64,000 nucleotides of DNA from Artocarpus heterophyllus (taxonomy: Eukaryota; Streptophyta; Magnoliopsida; Rosales; Moraceae), in contig CM046350.1 in the NCBI GenBank assembly GCA_025403435.1, positions 22,011,661-22,075,660 on the forward strand, in the 5' to 3' direction. Positions 1 to 13,159 of the stretch are shown here, one piece after another (positions within the stretch are counted from its first letter, which is position 1; every line of letters begins with the position of its first letter). The notes under the pieces are model-generated. The model was not told the DNA's origin. It searched no databases and worked only from the letters and a program-made list of their open reading frames with translations. The translations under genes were made by a program, and so were the position numbers.

Positions 1-486
1 GTGAGAAGGAAAAAATGGTCGGTAGAACCGGCATGAGGAATGACGTGGATAAAACAAAAGTAGGGTTAATTTTGGTAAAAAGACAGTTTAGTATGTATTT
101 TTTTTTCAAGGAAGAGAAATTCAACTTGTGGGTGCGAGGAGTGAGATAAGTAACCCATATTTAGGAACTAAATTCCTTATTGACAGATAGGGTCAACACC
201 ATTTAATTTTTTAAAATAAAAGTAAACACTAAAATTTAAAACGAGAAACTCAATTCTCTTTCCTAAATTACGATTCTTGGTAGGTAAACACACTCTAAAT
301 GATGAAAAATGCAGCCAATTTTCTAAGCGGATGGAAGAGTCTTACTAAAGTCTTCTGTAAACATAGACTATCTCCAATCTCATCCCTTGCAATAAGGAAT
401 ATTTGTTTGTGATGAGAAGCATGATCAAATGTAGAAGCATGATCAAATGTAGCAATGGATTTCAAGAATTAGAGAAGAACAAGAAC
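1..486. other. Host flank left of the nested retroelements
   Basis: No gene is called here. The stretch holds a perfect 18-bp tandem duplication at 416-451 (unit starts GAAGCATGATC). From a stop at about 364 one frame stays open to the retroelement junction at 487-491 and continues in frame after the far junction at 19183, so the undisturbed host DNA had an open frame of about 86 codons. I do not recognise its product; it may be chance or an exon of a lost gene. Confidence 0.4.
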
Positions 487-491
487 AATGT

Positions 492-1044
492 TATAATACC
501 TGTTAATTTTAACAAAAATTAACTGGTATAATATGTGACTAAATTAATTATCAGTGGCTAAATAAATTTTTGTGAAATTTTGTTTCATCTAAAATTTATC
601 TCATGTTATCAATTCTACCTATTTTTAATTTTTTAAAAATTTTTCTACAACTATTTTTTAAAATTACCAAAATGCCCTTGAAACTTTTATTTAATTACAA
701 AAAATGCTATTTGGCATTTTGTGCACCAAAGTCTCTAATGGAGAGTTGTCTTCACCCTCCTCCGTTTCTCTCTCCCCTCAAAATCAAACAACATCCCTTG
801 AATCAAGGGTGTTGATTCCTTTCTCTTTCTTTTTATTCTCTCCTTCTTCTCTCTTTCTTTTCTTTACCTTTCTTTCTCTTTCTTTTCTTCCTGTGCTTCT
901 TCTTAACACCTACAACAAGTTAATAATAGAAAGACATCAAAGAACCATCAAGCTAAATTCAAGCCATTTTCTATCCAAAACCACAAAAACAATCTATTGG
1001 CAACTCACAGAGCTTAAAAACAATAGGATTTGGGTGATCAAAAC
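492..1044 (+). repeat. 5' LTR of the old element, part A
   Basis: This aligns without gaps of note to 16431-16980 in the 3' LTR, including the shared CT-rich block at about 830-900. It stops abruptly at the AAAAC duplication (1040-1044) of the younger gypsy element and resumes at 11880. The open frames here (for example 704-1111) are LTR translations, not genes. Confidence 0.85.
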
Positions 1045-4022
1045 TGTAACGCCCCTTAATTCGGACGTCACAGATATCGTTACATACTTACATTCATACA
1101 TGATTAAATAATTAAACTCATAGATAATATCAACTCAATCGTACTATAGATTTTAAAAGTACTTAAACTTACATTACCAGGATCCATTCATACGTTTTTT
1201 TTTTTTTTAACTTAACGTTGTTTCGAAGAACATAGTTTAATTTTATTCCATAACATAATTTATTCGTTTATACTTAAATTATTCATGAACTTATTTAATA
1301 ATATTTGATAATCAAATAATAAAATCAAGACTTATTAAAATCTCACATTAAATCTCTTTGATCATCACATCTTTGAAATCCACTTATTCCCACGGTTCGG
1401 CAGGCCGAACTTGGGACTTCGGCAAGCCGAACAACATCGGCAAGCCGGAGCGTCTTCCACCGGCAGGCCGGCAGAAGCTTTGTAATTCGGACCAAAAATT
1501 CGTCCAGGTTCGGCAGGCCGAAAAATATATCGGTCGGCCGAACTTCTGGTCTTCAGCAGGCCGTCCGAAACCAAATCTACTTTGGAAGAAAAAAATTTAA
1601 AACGTTCTAACTTTACGTAAAATATAGCGAAAGTTCATATTTCATAAAAAAATGATAAAATAACTTATAAAACCATAATATAAGTATTCTTAAAAAAAAC
1701 TCAACATATAATATGTTCAAAATATATAATTTTATTAAATCATAAATTCATTTCTTCTTGGCGTGCTTCCGGTTACAATTCATCGTTCATGTTGCTCACA
1801 CGCCGTTCCATGTCCTCCACCTATTCCATGACTCTCTTACCCTTATCTGCAACATGACATATAAAACATGAATAAGCTAATGCTTAATAAGTACATAAAA
1901 TTCTCACAATTTAAAACATTTCATAAACATCATCATCATCATCGTATCATAAAAGTGCCTTAAGCACAATTTCATAGAAACATATCTTTCATAATATTGA
2001 CCATTTTAAAATTTATTCCATATATATATTTTTTTATTCTTAAGGGCCCAAGTGTTGCACCTTAAACATCATCATTGGCGCGCCGTCATGAGAGGAGAAG
2101 GGTAGCTAACCCCAAACCAAACATGACATCATAACATATCATTTTATAATATTGGGTGTGCAACACTTATTAGGTGATACATATATACATAATTTTCATA
2201 CTTTGAAACATACCATAATCATCATACATGCATAACTTTAAATCATGAAAAACTTTTCATAAGAAATCCTTTAAGAAAAATCATCATAAAATCATCATGA
2301 AAATCCTTGTAAACATATCATTAAACCTTGAAAAAGTGTCATGTTGCAGGTGAGAATGTACTTACTTTATCGATAGCTTACTTAACCTTAATATTGCACT
2401 TGGTGACGACACCGCGGTCTCGTTGTGCTCGCTTCCTTAAGTGTCCATGCCATATATCCATTTTAAGATGCAATAAAAAAAATCAATACTTATCATAAAA
2501 TATCCATACACTCATCTCATATTTAAATATTATTCAAAACCCTACATCTAAACATAATTATCTTTTAAATAAAACATTTTTGAATAATATATATATTTAT
2601 ATTTTAATTCAAAACTTCATACAAGCATCATATTATCATGCATGAAATTATTATTTTTTTATTATCATAAAATCTTTTAAACATACATAACATTTTATAA
2701 TCAAAAATCCAGAAATAACATTTATTAAAACATTTCATAATCATAAAATACATTCATCTTACATACTCATACATAAGCATAATTAACAACTTTTCACGAA
2801 AACATCATTCTTTACCTATTGAATAATCATTACATTTTTCATACCTTCAAAATTAAACAGTAACATTTTACTGTGAGGGGTAGAAGACAGAAATATTCAT
2901 TTTTCATAAAACGTTAAAATGACATAAAACGTGAAGAGACATCACACATAACAAAATACAATACCTAAAGAAGACATTGTAGACGAAATTTGAAGAGGAG
3001 AACATCTTTTTACATTTACCAAAAACTGAATTCATACCTTGAAGTTTCTTCTCGAAATTCTTGAATTCGATCAACGAAACAAGACTTCTCTCTTTTTTTT
3101 TTTTTTTTTTTTACAATATGCTCAGAAAATTTCCGTGGAAGAGAGAAAGAAATTTCGTGAGGAAGAGAAGAGGAAGAGAAGTGAAAGAATGTCTCAGAAA
3201 TTTTTGAGAGGCAAAACGTGTGAAGGAGAGAAAATAATGAAAAAGGAAACGTTAAAATTTTTTAACGCAATAAACACCATTGATGGGAATTCAATTCCCT
3301 TCATTAAGTCAGAAAAATTCTGACTGTTGGGGGCGTGACGTGAGGCGTGAGAGGAGGAAAAGAAAATAATGAGAGAACGTCTCAGAACCGAGAAAAATTA
3401 TTTGAGGAAAGAGCGTAAATTTTTTTTTTTTTAACATAATGTGTATAATAAAGAGTCATTACTCTTCATTAAGTCAGAAATTTCTGACTATGAAGAAAGT
3501 GATTGGCGTGGGAAAGGAGGAGAATAGAAAAGGAAGGTCAAAACTCATCAATCTTACCTTAACTTACCTTCTAAAAATAGGAAACCTCTTAATATAATAC
3601 AAATCTAATCTTTTAATTTCCTTAACTGATAAAAACATTCCATTATTATGCCAATTAATCACATTAATTCACCCAATTAACGTAATTAACTCAGTCATAA
3701 CTCTGGAGAGATTTCTGCTGACTGTTTGTCAGCTTTGTTCGGCCTGCCGATTTTCCTTCTTCGGCCTGCCGATCTGTCATTAAATTCCATAACATAAAAC
3801 ATTCACACATCATTACATCATAAATGATCATATATTTATAATTTCACATGAACACTAGAGCACAACGATTCCATGCGGTCGTCACCTGTCACAAATCTTG
3901 ACATAAAAAGTTAGTAACATGCACATCACATATCATATCATATAACGTTATTTATTAATAACATTCCTTAATAGCGTTACTAACTTAACGTGGTCCGTTA
4001 TATAAAATAGGCGGGTGTTACA
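1045..4022 (-). repeat. 3' LTR of the young gypsy element
   Basis: It begins TGTAACGCC and ends GGGTGTTACA on the plus strand. It carries a cluster of seven imperfect copies of TTCGGCAGGCCGAA at 1396-1570 and two inverted-sense copies at 3738-3773. A purine-rich block at about 3120-3240 (CT-rich in the element's own sense) resembles an untranslated leader. Short open frames inside are not genes. Confidence 0.95.
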
Positions 4023-4036
4023 ATTCTCCCCACCTT
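4023..4036 (-). other. Polypurine tract of the young gypsy element
   Basis: In element sense it reads AAGGTGGGGAGAAT, directly abutting the 3' LTR. Just upstream lies TTCGAGGACGAA, the usual neighbour of this tract in Tekay/Del-type elements. It primes plus-strand DNA synthesis. Confidence 0.85.
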
Positions 4037-4124
4037 ATAAAAGTTTCGTCCTCGAAACTTAGAACAAATGTGGATACAAAACTTTCATGTCATCTTCACG
4101 TTCCCATGTAGCTTCTTCAACTTG

Positions 4125-7100
4125 CTAATTTCGCCATAACACCTTGACCAATGGAATTTCTTTATTCCTCAAAGTCCTGGTTTTTTCATCGAGTATCTTC
4201 ATTGGCTTTTCTTCATAACTTAGGTCTTCTCGTATCTTGATCACTTGTGGCTCAATCACATGCGTAGGGTCCGGAACATACTTCTTCAGCATGGAGACAT
4301 GAAATACATCGTGTATTGCGGACATTTCAGATGGCAACTTCAGCTGATAAGCTACTTTGCCTATTTGTTTAACAATTTCATAAGGACCGATGAATCTTGG
4401 GCTTAACTTGCTTTTCTTCCCAAACCTCATAACCCCTTTCATTGGTGCAACTTTCAAGAACACATATTCGCCTACAGCGAACTCTAAAGGTCTTCTTCTT
4501 TTGTCAGCATAACTCTTTTGACGGCTTTGAGCAGTCTCTATTCTTTTTCTTATCAACTTTATCATCTCAGAAGTTTCATTTACAAAGTCGGTTCTTTCAG
4601 CATCAACACTTTCCATCAACTTCTTTTCACCAGCTTCGTGCCAACATATAGGTGACCTGCATTTCCGTCCATACAGTGCTTCATATGGTGCCATTCCAAT
4701 TGTCGCCTGAAAGCTGTTGTTGTAAGCAAACTCTGCTAATGGTAACATTTTACACCAGCTAGTCTTAAAATCGAGAGAACATGCCCGTAGCATATCTTCT
4801 AAAATCAAGTTTGTCCTCTCTGTTTGGCCGTCAGTCTGAGGATGAAAAGCTGTACTGAAATGAAGCCTGGTTCCCATTGCATTCTGGACACTTTTCCAAA
4901 ATTTAGATGTGAACCTACCATCACGATCTGAGATAATTGACTTGGGAATCCCATGTAGTCGTACAATCTCCTTAACATAGAGTTCCGCTAATCGTTCCAT
5001 GGAATAAGTGATCTTAATAGGAATGAAATGCGCCGTCTTCGTCAGCCGATCCACAATTACCCAAATTGCATCATAGCCGTTCGTAGTTATGGGTAAGCCG
5101 GTAATGAAATCCATTGCTATTTCCTCCCACTTCCATTCCGGTATTTGAATAGACTGTAGTTCACCACCAGGTTTCTGGTGTTCAGCCTTTACTTGCTGAC
5201 ATGTCATACATTTCTTCACATACTTTGCAACATCACGTTTCATTCCAAACCACCAAAAGTTACCCTTTAGATCATTATACATCTTCGTTGCACCTGGATG
5301 AATAGAGTAAGGAGTGTCATGAATTTCTGCCAAGATCCTCTCCCTTAAATTATCAACATTAGGAACACATAAACGATCCTTAAGGTACAGAGTTTCGTCA
5401 TCAGCAATACGAAACTCTTGACATTTTCCCTCTTTTATTTCATGCTTAATCCTTACAAGGCTCACGTCGTCATCTTGCTTACTCCGAATTTCATCATACA
5501 TTGTCGGAGCAAGAGAGAGTGCTGATAGTTGACCTGCTATAAGTTCTAGACCGAAGTCTAAAATTTCCTTCCTTAAAGGTGGAGACATTGCTTGCATAGA
5601 CATCAATGTGGCAACTGACTTCCTACTTAAAGCATCAGCTACTCGGTTAACTTTACCAGGATGATAAAGGATTTCACAGTCATAATCCTTCACCAACTCT
5701 AGCCATCTTCGTTGTCTCATGTTCAGGTCTTTTTGCGTGAAGAAATACTTCAGACTTTGATGATCAGTGAATATCTTGCATTGGACCCCATATAAATAGT
5801 GTCTCCATATCTTTAATGCAAAGACGACTGCTGCTAACTCGAGGTCATGAGTAGGATAGTTCTTTTCGTAATCCTTTAGTTGCCTTGAAGCATAAGCAAT
5901 CACCTTTTCATTTTGCATCAATACAGCTCCTAGGCCCATCTTGGATGCATCACTATAGATTACGAACCCATCATTTCCCTCAGGAATTGCCAACACTGGA
6001 GCCGTCGTTAATCTTTTCTTCAACTCTTGAAAACTCTTTTCACATGCATCCGTCCATTCATACTTCCTTCCTTTGCGAGTTAAGTTCGTGAGTGGAGCTG
6101 CTATCTTGGAGAAATCTTCTACGAATCTCCGATAGTAACCTGCTAGACCCAAGAAACTCAATATTTCACTTGCATTCATCGGTTGCTTCCAATTGAGTAC
6201 AGCTTCTACTTTAGTAGGGTCTACCATTATCCCATCCTTTGAAATGACATGCCCTAGGAATGACACTTTATCAAGCCAAAACTCGCATTTAGAGAACTTA
6301 GCATAAAGCTGGTGTCTTCTTAAAGTCTCCAGCACGATCCTTAAATGCTCCTCATGCTCTTCCTGACTCTTCGAGTAGACAAGAATATCGTCGATAAATA
6401 CAACAACAAATTTATCGAGAAAATCCTTGAATATCCTGTTCATTAAATCCATAAAGGCAGCAGGTGCATTCGTCAAACCGAAAGGCATAACCATAAATTC
6501 ATGGTGACCATACCTCGACCTGAACGCAGTCTTGGGGATATCTCCTTCTTTAATCTTCAACTGGTGATACCCTGATCGTAGATCAATTTTTGAGAACACC
6601 GATGCACCCTTGAGCTGATCAAACAAATCATCAATTCGAGGCAACGGATACTTGTTCTTGATCGTCACCTTGTTCAGTTCTCTGTAGTCGATGCAGAGTC
6701 TCATAGTGACATCCTTCTTTTTCACAAATAAGACTGGTGCACCCCACGGTGAGTAACTTGGCCTGATAAATCCTTTATCAAGCAGCTCCTTTAATTGCGT
6801 GTGAAGCTCCTTTAATTCTGCCGGGGCCATTCTGTAAGGAGCTTTAGAGATTGGTTCGGTGCCTGGAGCGAGCTCAATCTCAAATTCAACTTCTCTTTCT
6901 GGCGGTAGACTCGTCAGATCATCAGGAAACACATCTTCATATTTATGAACAACATGCACATCTTTAATTCTTGTCTTTCCTTCTTGGCTTTTGTCTACAA
7001 CATTTGCCAGATAGCCCATACAGCCACTTGCTAACAGCTTCCTTGCTTTCATTGCTGATAAAAACATGTGGGGTTTCTTCCTGGTCTCGCCAACATAAAC

Positions 7101-8690
7101 AAATTTATGATCACCTTCAGGATGGAAGATCACCTTTCGTTTCCGGCATTCGATCGCGGCATTATACTTGCTTAGGAAATCCATCCCAAGAATCATGTCA
7201 TAGTCATGCATGTCGATCACAATGAGGTCGACGAAAAGTTCCCTATCAGAAATCCATAGGGGTACTGCATGCAAACAATGCGTGGATAATATCACTTCCC
7301 CGGAGGGTAGTGTCGTAGTGAATCCCTGTCTCATTGGCTCTAAACGAACCCCTAACTTCCTAGCATGTGACATAGACACAAAAGAATGCGTGGCACCCGT
7401 ATCAAAAAGAACATAAACATCATTACATAAGCTTGTTATCTGACCTGTGACCACATTGGAGGCTTCTGCAGCCACTTGTTCCTTTGTCATGGTATAGATT
7501 CGGGCATTCGTTGGTGGGGCTTCAAGTCTCCCTTGACTAATTAGTGGCCCTTCAAGGGAGGCTTGCATCTGATGCAGCTGGGCCTGAGGAGTAGGTCTCT
7601 GTGGGGCATTGGCATTTATCAATTTGGGGCAATTCTTTACGAAATGATCTTCACGCCCACATATGAAACATTGGTTCGTTCCCAGTCGACATTCCCCCGG
7701 ATGCTTCTTTCCACATTTGATACATGGTTGGAATCGCCTGTCATTGTTGTTGCGCTGACCCTCATTGTGCCTTTTGTTGTCTTGGCCCTGTTGTTGTTGA
7801 GGATTGCCCTTCCTCTTATTGTTTCTCCAGTTTTGACTGTTGTTGTTGCTGTTGTTGTTGTTCCTGTGGGAAGGACGGTTCTGGCTATTAGCATTGTTGG
7901 CTTGCTGGTTGGGCTGAGGCTGATTCCTTCTTAACTTTGACAAATGGAACTCAGCATGTTGGGCCCTCATAACAACCTGCTCTTGGGTCCTTGGCGGACT
8001 TGCCCCATCAACAATTGCAGCAATGTCTGGTCTAAGGGCTCTTATCAACCTTCTGACCCTTTCATCTTCATTCATAACCATCCCTGGACACAGACGAGCA
8101 AGTTGATCAAACTTTGTCACCACATCAGTGACTGTCATATCCCCCTGACGTAAGCTTTCGAACTCCTCATAATGTTTCCTCGTAACATTCATGTGGAAGA
8201 ACTTCGTGTTGAACTCGTGAACAAAGTCAGCCCATGACATTTCTTCAACACTTCTGCTCTGTTCGATGCCATCCCACCATATCCTGGCCTCCATAGTAAG
8301 GCAGTACGAGGCACAGAGGACCTTTTCATTATCCGTGAAATCCATGAGTCGTAAGGTAGCCTCAATTGTCTTTAACCATCCTTGAGCGACTAGCGGGTCC
8401 TTAGAACCCTCAAAGTCAGCTGGCTTAACACTCTTCCATCTGACCAAAAGGGGTTCCTGATAGGCTGCTCTTGGTTCAGCAGCAGGAACTGGGACTTCAT
8501 TTACTTGTACTGGTGGCTGCGGAGGAGGAGGAGGCACATCATTGCCTGGTTGTTCACCATTCTGGCTGTTGGCCCTTAATGCAGCTATTTCCCGTCGTTG
8601 ATCCTCCAACTGCCTTTGTAGTTCAGCGATCATCGTCATAAGTCTCTCGTTAGTCTGGGTGCGGGTCTGCATTCTTCTATAGCCGTCCAT
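4125..8690 (-). CDS. Gag-Pol polyprotein, Ty3/gypsy chromovirus
   Basis: One 1,521-residue frame encodes structural and replication proteins of the retrotransposon. Gag spans about residues 1-320 and ends in an N/Q-rich basic linker (256-319). Two cysteine knuckles follow ([12 protein letters not shown] at 323-334 and [14 protein letters not shown] at 341-354). The aspartic protease has DTGA at 430-433. The reverse transcriptase carries FIDD at 765-768. RNase H begins near IYSDAS (D914). The integrase zinc finger uses H1124, H1131, C1161 and C1164; its core uses D1194, D1255 and E1291. A chromodomain starts near residue 1485. The frame ends at a TAG (4125-4127) within the chromodomain, although the same frame continues for 21 more residues including EATWE to a TAA at 4059-4061. 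Start chosen at the first ATG, about 200 bases after the primer site. No frameshift separates Gag from Pol. The ATG at 8690 precedes any other in-frame start. Confidence 0.95.
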   Translation of the reverse strand: MDGYRRMQTRTQTNERLMTMIAELQRQLEDQRREIAALRANSQNGEQPGNDVPPPPPQPPVQVNEVPVPAAEPRAAYQEPLLVRWKSVKPADFEGSKDPLVAQGWLKTIEATLRLMDFTDNEKVLCASYCLTMEARIWWDGIEQSRSVEEMSWADFVHEFNTKFFHMNVTRKHYEEFESLRQGDMTVTDVVTKFDQLARLCPGMVMNEDERVRRLIRALRPDIAAIVDGASPPRTQEQVVMRAQHAEFHLSKLRRNQPQPNQQANNANSQNRPSHRNNNNSNNNSQNWRNNKRKGNPQQQQGQDNKRHNEGQRNNNDRRFQPCIKCGKKHPGECRLGTNQCFICGREDHFVKNCPKLINANAPQRPTPQAQLHQMQASLEGPLISQGRLEAPPTNARIYTMTKEQVAAEASNVVTGQITSLCNDVYVLFDTGATHSFVSMSHARKLGVRLEPMRQGFTTTLPSGEVILSTHCLHAVPLWISDRELFVDLIVIDMHDYDMILGMDFLSKYNAAIECRKRKVIFHPEGDHKFVYVGETRKKPHMFLSAMKARKLLASGCMGYLANVVDKSQEGKTRIKDVHVVHKYEDVFPDDLTSLPPEREVEFEIELAPGTEPISKAPYRMAPAELKELHTQLKELLDKGFIRPSYSPWGAPVLFVKKKDVTMRLCIDYRELNKVTIKNKYPLPRIDDLFDQLKGASVFSKIDLRSGYHQLKIKEGDIPKTAFRSRYGHHEFMVMPFGLTNAPAAFMDLMNRIFKDFLDKFVVVFIDDILVYSKSQEEHEEHLRIVLETLRRHQLYAKFSKCEFWLDKVSFLGHVISKDGIMVDPTKVEAVLNWKQPMNASEILSFLGLAGYYRRFVEDFSKIAAPLTNLTRKGRKYEWTDACEKSFQELKKRLTTAPVLAIPEGNDGFVIYSDASKMGLGAVLMQNEKVIAYASRQLKDYEKNYPTHDLELAAVVFALKIWRHYLYGVQCKIFTDHQSLKYFFTQKDLNMRQRRWLELVKDYDCEILYHPGKVNRVADALSRKSVATLMSMQAMSPPLRKEILDFGLELIAGQLSALSLAPTMYDEIRSKQDDDVSLVRIKHEIKEGKCQEFRIADDETLYLKDRLCVPNVDNLRERILAEIHDTPYSIHPGATKMYNDLKGNFWWFGMKRDVAKYVKKCMTCQQVKAEHQKPGGELQSIQIPEWKWEEIAMDFITGLPITTNGYDAIWVIVDRLTKTAHFIPIKITYSMERLAELYVKEIVRLHGIPKSIISDRDGRFTSKFWKSVQNAMGTRLHFSTAFHPQTDGQTERTNLILEDMLRACSLDFKTSWCKMLPLAEFAYNNSFQATIGMAPYEALYGRKCRSPICWHEAGEKKLMESVDAERTDFVNETSEMIKLIRKRIETAQSRQKSYADKRRRPLEFAVGEYVFLKVAPMKGVMRFGKKSKLSPRFIGPYEIVKQIGKVAYQLKLPSEMSAIHDVFHVSMLKKYVPDPTHVIEPQVIKIREDLSYEEKPMKILDEKTRTLRNKEIPLVKVLWRN

Positions 8691-8880
8691 CGTAAATTTC
8701 CTAAAATAATAAGGACTTAAAATTCATCTTCTATTTATGAGACAGGTTTTCATTACTATGTCTTTAATCATTAAACATTCAAACCTTAATCTTATTATCA
8801 TACTTGCATCAGTACATCTAACAAACTTACTTGGAGGACTTGGATTGACGTGTGGCGATATGAATTGTAATCGAAAGATT

Positions 8881-8893
8881 CTCTCTGATACCA
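8881..8893 (-). other. Primer binding site of the young gypsy element
   Basis: In element sense it reads TGGTATCAGAGAG, matching the start of the site for initiator Met-tRNA. It lies five bases from the 5' LTR, the normal spacing. It starts minus-strand DNA synthesis. Confidence 0.85.
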
Positions 8894-8898
8894 AAGCC

Positions 8899-11874
8899 TG
8901 TAACGCCCCTTAATTCGGACGTCACAGATATCGTTACATACTTACATTCATACATGCTTAAATAATTAAACTCATAGATAATATCAACTCAATCGTACTA
9001 TAGATTTTAAAAGTACTTAAACTTACATTACCAGGATCCATTCATACGTTTTTTTTTTTTTAACTTAACGTTGTTTCGAAGAACATAGTTTAATTTTATT
9101 CCATAACATAATTTATTCGTTTATACTTAAATTATTCATGAACTTATTTAATAATATTTGATAATCAAATAATAAAATCAAGACTTATTAAAATCTCACA
9201 TTAAATCTCTTTGATCATCACATCTTTGAAATCCACTTATTCCCACGGTTCGGCAGGCTGAACTTGGGACTTCGGCAAGCCGAACAACATCGGCAAGCCG
9301 GAGCGTCTTCCACCGGCAGGCCGGCAGAAGCTTTGTAATTCGGACCAAAAATTCGTCCAGGTTCGGCAGGCCGAAAAATATATCGGTCGGCCGAACTTCT
9401 GGTCTTCAGCAGGCCGTCCGAAACCAAATCTACTTTGGAAGAAAAAAATTTAAAACGTTCTAACTTTACGTAAAATATAGCGAAAGTTCATATTTCATAA
9501 AAAAATGATAAAATAACTTATAAAACCATAATATAAGTATTCTTAAAAAAAACTCAACATATAATATGTTCAAAATATATAATTTTATTAAATCATAAAT
9601 TCATTTCTTCTTGGCGTGCTTCCGGTTACAATTCATCGTTCATGTTGCTCACACGCCGTTCCATGTCCTCCACCTATTCCATGACTCTCTTACCCTTATC
9701 TGCAACATGACATATAAAACATGAATAAGCTAATGCTTAATAAGTACATAAAATTCTCACAATTTAAAACATTTCATAAACATCATCATCATCATCGTAT
9801 CATAAAAGTGCCTTAAGCACAATTTCATAGAAACATATCTTTCATAATATTGACCATTTTAAAATTTATTCCATATATATATTTTTTTATTCTTAAGGGC
9901 CCAAGTGTTGCACCTTAAACATCATCATTGGCGCGCCGTCATGAGAGGAGAAGGGTAGCTAACCCCAAACCAAACATGACATCATAACATATCATTTTAT
10001 AATATTGGGTGTGCAACACTTATTAGGTGATACATATATACATAATTTTCATACTTTGAAACATACCATAATCATCATACATGCATAACTTTAAATCATG
10101 AAAAACTTTTCATAAGAAATCCTTTAAGAAAAATCATCATAAAATCATCATGAAAATCCTTGTAAACATATCATTAAACCTTGAAAAAGTGTCATGTTGC
10201 AGGTGAGAATGTACTTACTTTATCGATAGCTTACTTAACCTTAATATTGCACTTGGTGACGACACCGCGGTCTCGTTGTGCTCGCTTCCTTAAGTGTCCA
10301 TGCCATATATCCATTTTAAGATGCAATAAAAAAAATCAATACTTATCATAAAATATCCATACACTCATCTCATATTTAAATATTATTCAAAACCCTACAT
10401 CTAAACATAATTATCTTTTAAATAAAACATTTTTGAATAATATATATATTTATATTTTAATTCAAAACTTCATACAAGCATCATATTATCATGCATGAAA
10501 TTATTATTTTTTTATTATCATAAAATCTTTTAAACATACATAACATTTTATAATCAAAAATCCAGAAATAACATTTATTAAAACATTTCATAATCATAAA
10601 ATACATTCATCTTACATACTCATACATAAGCATAATTAACAACTTTTCACGAAAACATCATTCTTTACCTATTGAATAATCATTACATTTTTCATACCTT
10701 CAAAATTAAACAGTAACATTTTACTGTGAGGGGTAGAAGACAGAAATATTCATTTTTCATAAAACGTTAAAATGACATAAAACGTGAAGAGACATCACAC
10801 ATAACAAAATACAATACCTAAAGAAGACATTGTAGACGAAATTTGAAGAGGAGAACATCTTTTACATTTACCAAAAACTGAATTCATACCTTGAAGTTTC
10901 TTCTCGAAATTCTTGAATTCGATCAACGAAACAAGACTTCTCTCTTTTTTTTTTTTTTTTTTTACAATATGCTCAGAAAATTTCCGTGGAAGAGAGAAAG
11001 AAATTTCGTGAGGAAGAGAAGAGGAAGAGAAGTGAAAGAATGTCTCAGAAATTTTTGAGAGGCAAAACGTGTGAAGGAGAGAAAATAATGAAAAAGGAAA
11101 CGTTAAAATTTTTTAACGCAATAAACACCATTGATGGGAATTCAATTCCCTTCATTAAGTCAGAAAAATTCTGACTGTTGGGGGCGTGACGTGAGGCGTG
11201 AGAGGAGGAAAAGAAAATAATGAGAGAACGTCTCAGAACCGAGAAAAATTATTTGAGGAAAGAGCGTAAATTTTTTTTTTTTTTAACATAATGTGTATAA
11301 TAAAGAGTCATTACTCTTCATTAAGTCAGAAATTTCTGACTATGAAGAAAGTGATTGGCGTGGGAAAGGAGGAGAATAGAAAAGGAAGGTCAAAACTCAT
11401 CAATCTTACCTTAACTTACCTTCTAAAAATAGGAAACCTCTTAATATAATACAAATCTAATCTTTTAATTTCCTTAACTGATAAAAACATTCCATTATTA
11501 TGCCAATTAATCACATTAATTCACCCAATTAACGTAATTAACTCAGTCATAACTCTGGAGAGATTTTTGCTGACTGTTTGTCAGCTTTGTTCGGCCTGCC
11601 GATTTTCCTTCTTCGGCCTGCCGATCTGTCATTAAATGCCATAACATAAAACATTCACACATCATTACATCATAAATGATCATATATTTATAATTTCACA
11701 TGAACACTAGAGCACAACGATTCCATGCGGTCGTCACCTGTCACAAATCTTGACATAAAAAGTTAGTAACATGCACATCACATATCATATCATATAACGT
11801 TATTTATTAATAACATTCCTTAATAGCGTTACTAACTTAACGTGGTCCGTTATATAAAATAGGTGGGTGTTACA
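8899..11874 (-). repeat. 5' LTR of the young gypsy element
   Basis: Near-identical twin of 1045-4022. Differences seen: 1103 A versus 8957 C, 1406 C versus 9259 T, a C/T change in the run near 3715/11567, T/G near 3787/11638, and C/T at 4012/11864, plus poly-T length changes. It should hold the promoter (minus strand), but I did not locate a convincing TATA box. The motif cluster recurs at 9249-9423. Confidence 0.95.
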
Positions 11875-11879
11875 AAAAC

Positions 11880-13125
11880 AATGTAATTGGCTTGAATTTG
11901 AGGTAAACTTTTTAAACCCAAAACTTAGATTTTGATTATGTTTTGAGTTTGGAAATCTATGAAAATGAGTTTATATTATATCGAGATGGTTATATATCAT
12001 TAATACATTGTTTTTATGCTTAGAAAGCTCTTAGAAAACCAAGATTTGAAGAAAAAGCTCAAAATTCAGATTTTGGGTTCTCTTTTCTCAAAAACTACAT
12101 GTTGTTTTTATTAAATAGAAAATATAACTAAAAACTTGCTCTCCTCAAGACTCAAACCTACAACCTCCTAATACCTTAGGATGCCTTCCACTATTTCACT
12201 GATTTTATTCCTTTGTCAATTCTTTTGTTGTTTGATATAATATAGGTCGGATTAACCCGACCTTAATATAAAATTTTTATTTAAATGTTTTATTCCAAAA
12301 TATTTTAATCTCATATTATTTTGTTTTAAATTATTTTTAGAACATTTTAAATTAGAATATGGGTCAATTTTTGTTGTTATTAAAATTAAATTATGCGTTT
12401 AATTGTATATGCATATTTTGAGCGTATTAATCATTATGGCACACTAATAAGAATGGATTATATATTAACATGATTATAGATTAGGAATTAAGTTAAAGTA
12501 TGATTATTTTATACGTCGTAGGATAACGATATACTTAGAGCTTACTTGGTGAACTTGGTTTCGTGAGTTAGAAGTTGTCAACATTGTATTTGTCAAAAGG
12601 TAGGGAATCTATTACTTATTTTTTATGACATTTTATAGAATTAAAATTGGTTCTTTTCATTGAAATATATATATATATATATATGTTAAACTGTTATTAT
12701 ATGGATATCACCTATGACACAATAGCATGAACTCGTCCTGTAATGTACAGTGAGGAATAAATTGATTTGACACATATTGAATAAATTGAAAAGTATGGTT
12801 AGGAAATATACTCTTTACATAACAGTAGTAGTTATGAAAGGAATGCTAAGACATGAAGAGTGCAATGGTTACGCCATTCAACACGAATACCCTAAAAGCT
12901 AAAATAGGAGAGAGGTAATGACACACCCTTGAGTCGAAAGTCCTAGAACGCACTAAATAAGAATCGACTTGGTGAGGATTTGGGGCTTGATATCCCTTCA
13001 TCAGACATTCTTGGAATGATTGTAGAGTGGTCAAATGCGCCCATTTGAGTTTTGTTGAGTTCATGATATGATTCTCTATTGCACGGTAGATACAGATAAG
13101 CATTATTAAATCATAAACTAATATG

Positions 13126-13159
<34 letters not shown>

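Larger units (their letters stand above)
1045..11874 (-). mobile_element. Young Ty3/gypsy chromovirus (Tekay/Del-like)
   Basis: A complete 10.8-kb element in minus orientation, inserted in the 5' LTR of the old element. The 5-bp duplication AAAAC flanks it at 1040-1044 and 11875-11879. It has LTRs of 2,978 and 2,976 bases ending TG...CA, a Met-tRNA primer site, a polypurine tract and one uninterrupted Gag-Pol frame. By eye I find five substitutions between the LTRs plus a few homopolymer length changes, about 0.2 percent. That implies a very recent insertion. The C-terminal chromodomain marks it as a chromovirus. Confidence 0.97.

Noticed and set aside
704..1111. 135-codon plus-strand frame
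   Set aside because: It lies in the 5' LTR of the old element and runs over the boundary of the young gypsy insertion, so it is a junction artefact.
1396..1570. CRISPR-like array
   Set aside because: Repeats are imperfect, unevenly spaced, within an LTR and in a plant genome.
7563..7934. 123-codon frame opposite gag
   Set aside because: Antisense shadow of the N/Q-rich part of the Gag-Pol frame; its bias toward V and L is the complement of N and Q codons.
12243..12262. Palindrome GGTCGGATTAACCCGACC as an operator
   Set aside because: A single copy in an old LTR without further support; the counterpart in the 3' LTR has mutated (GGATTGACCCG).
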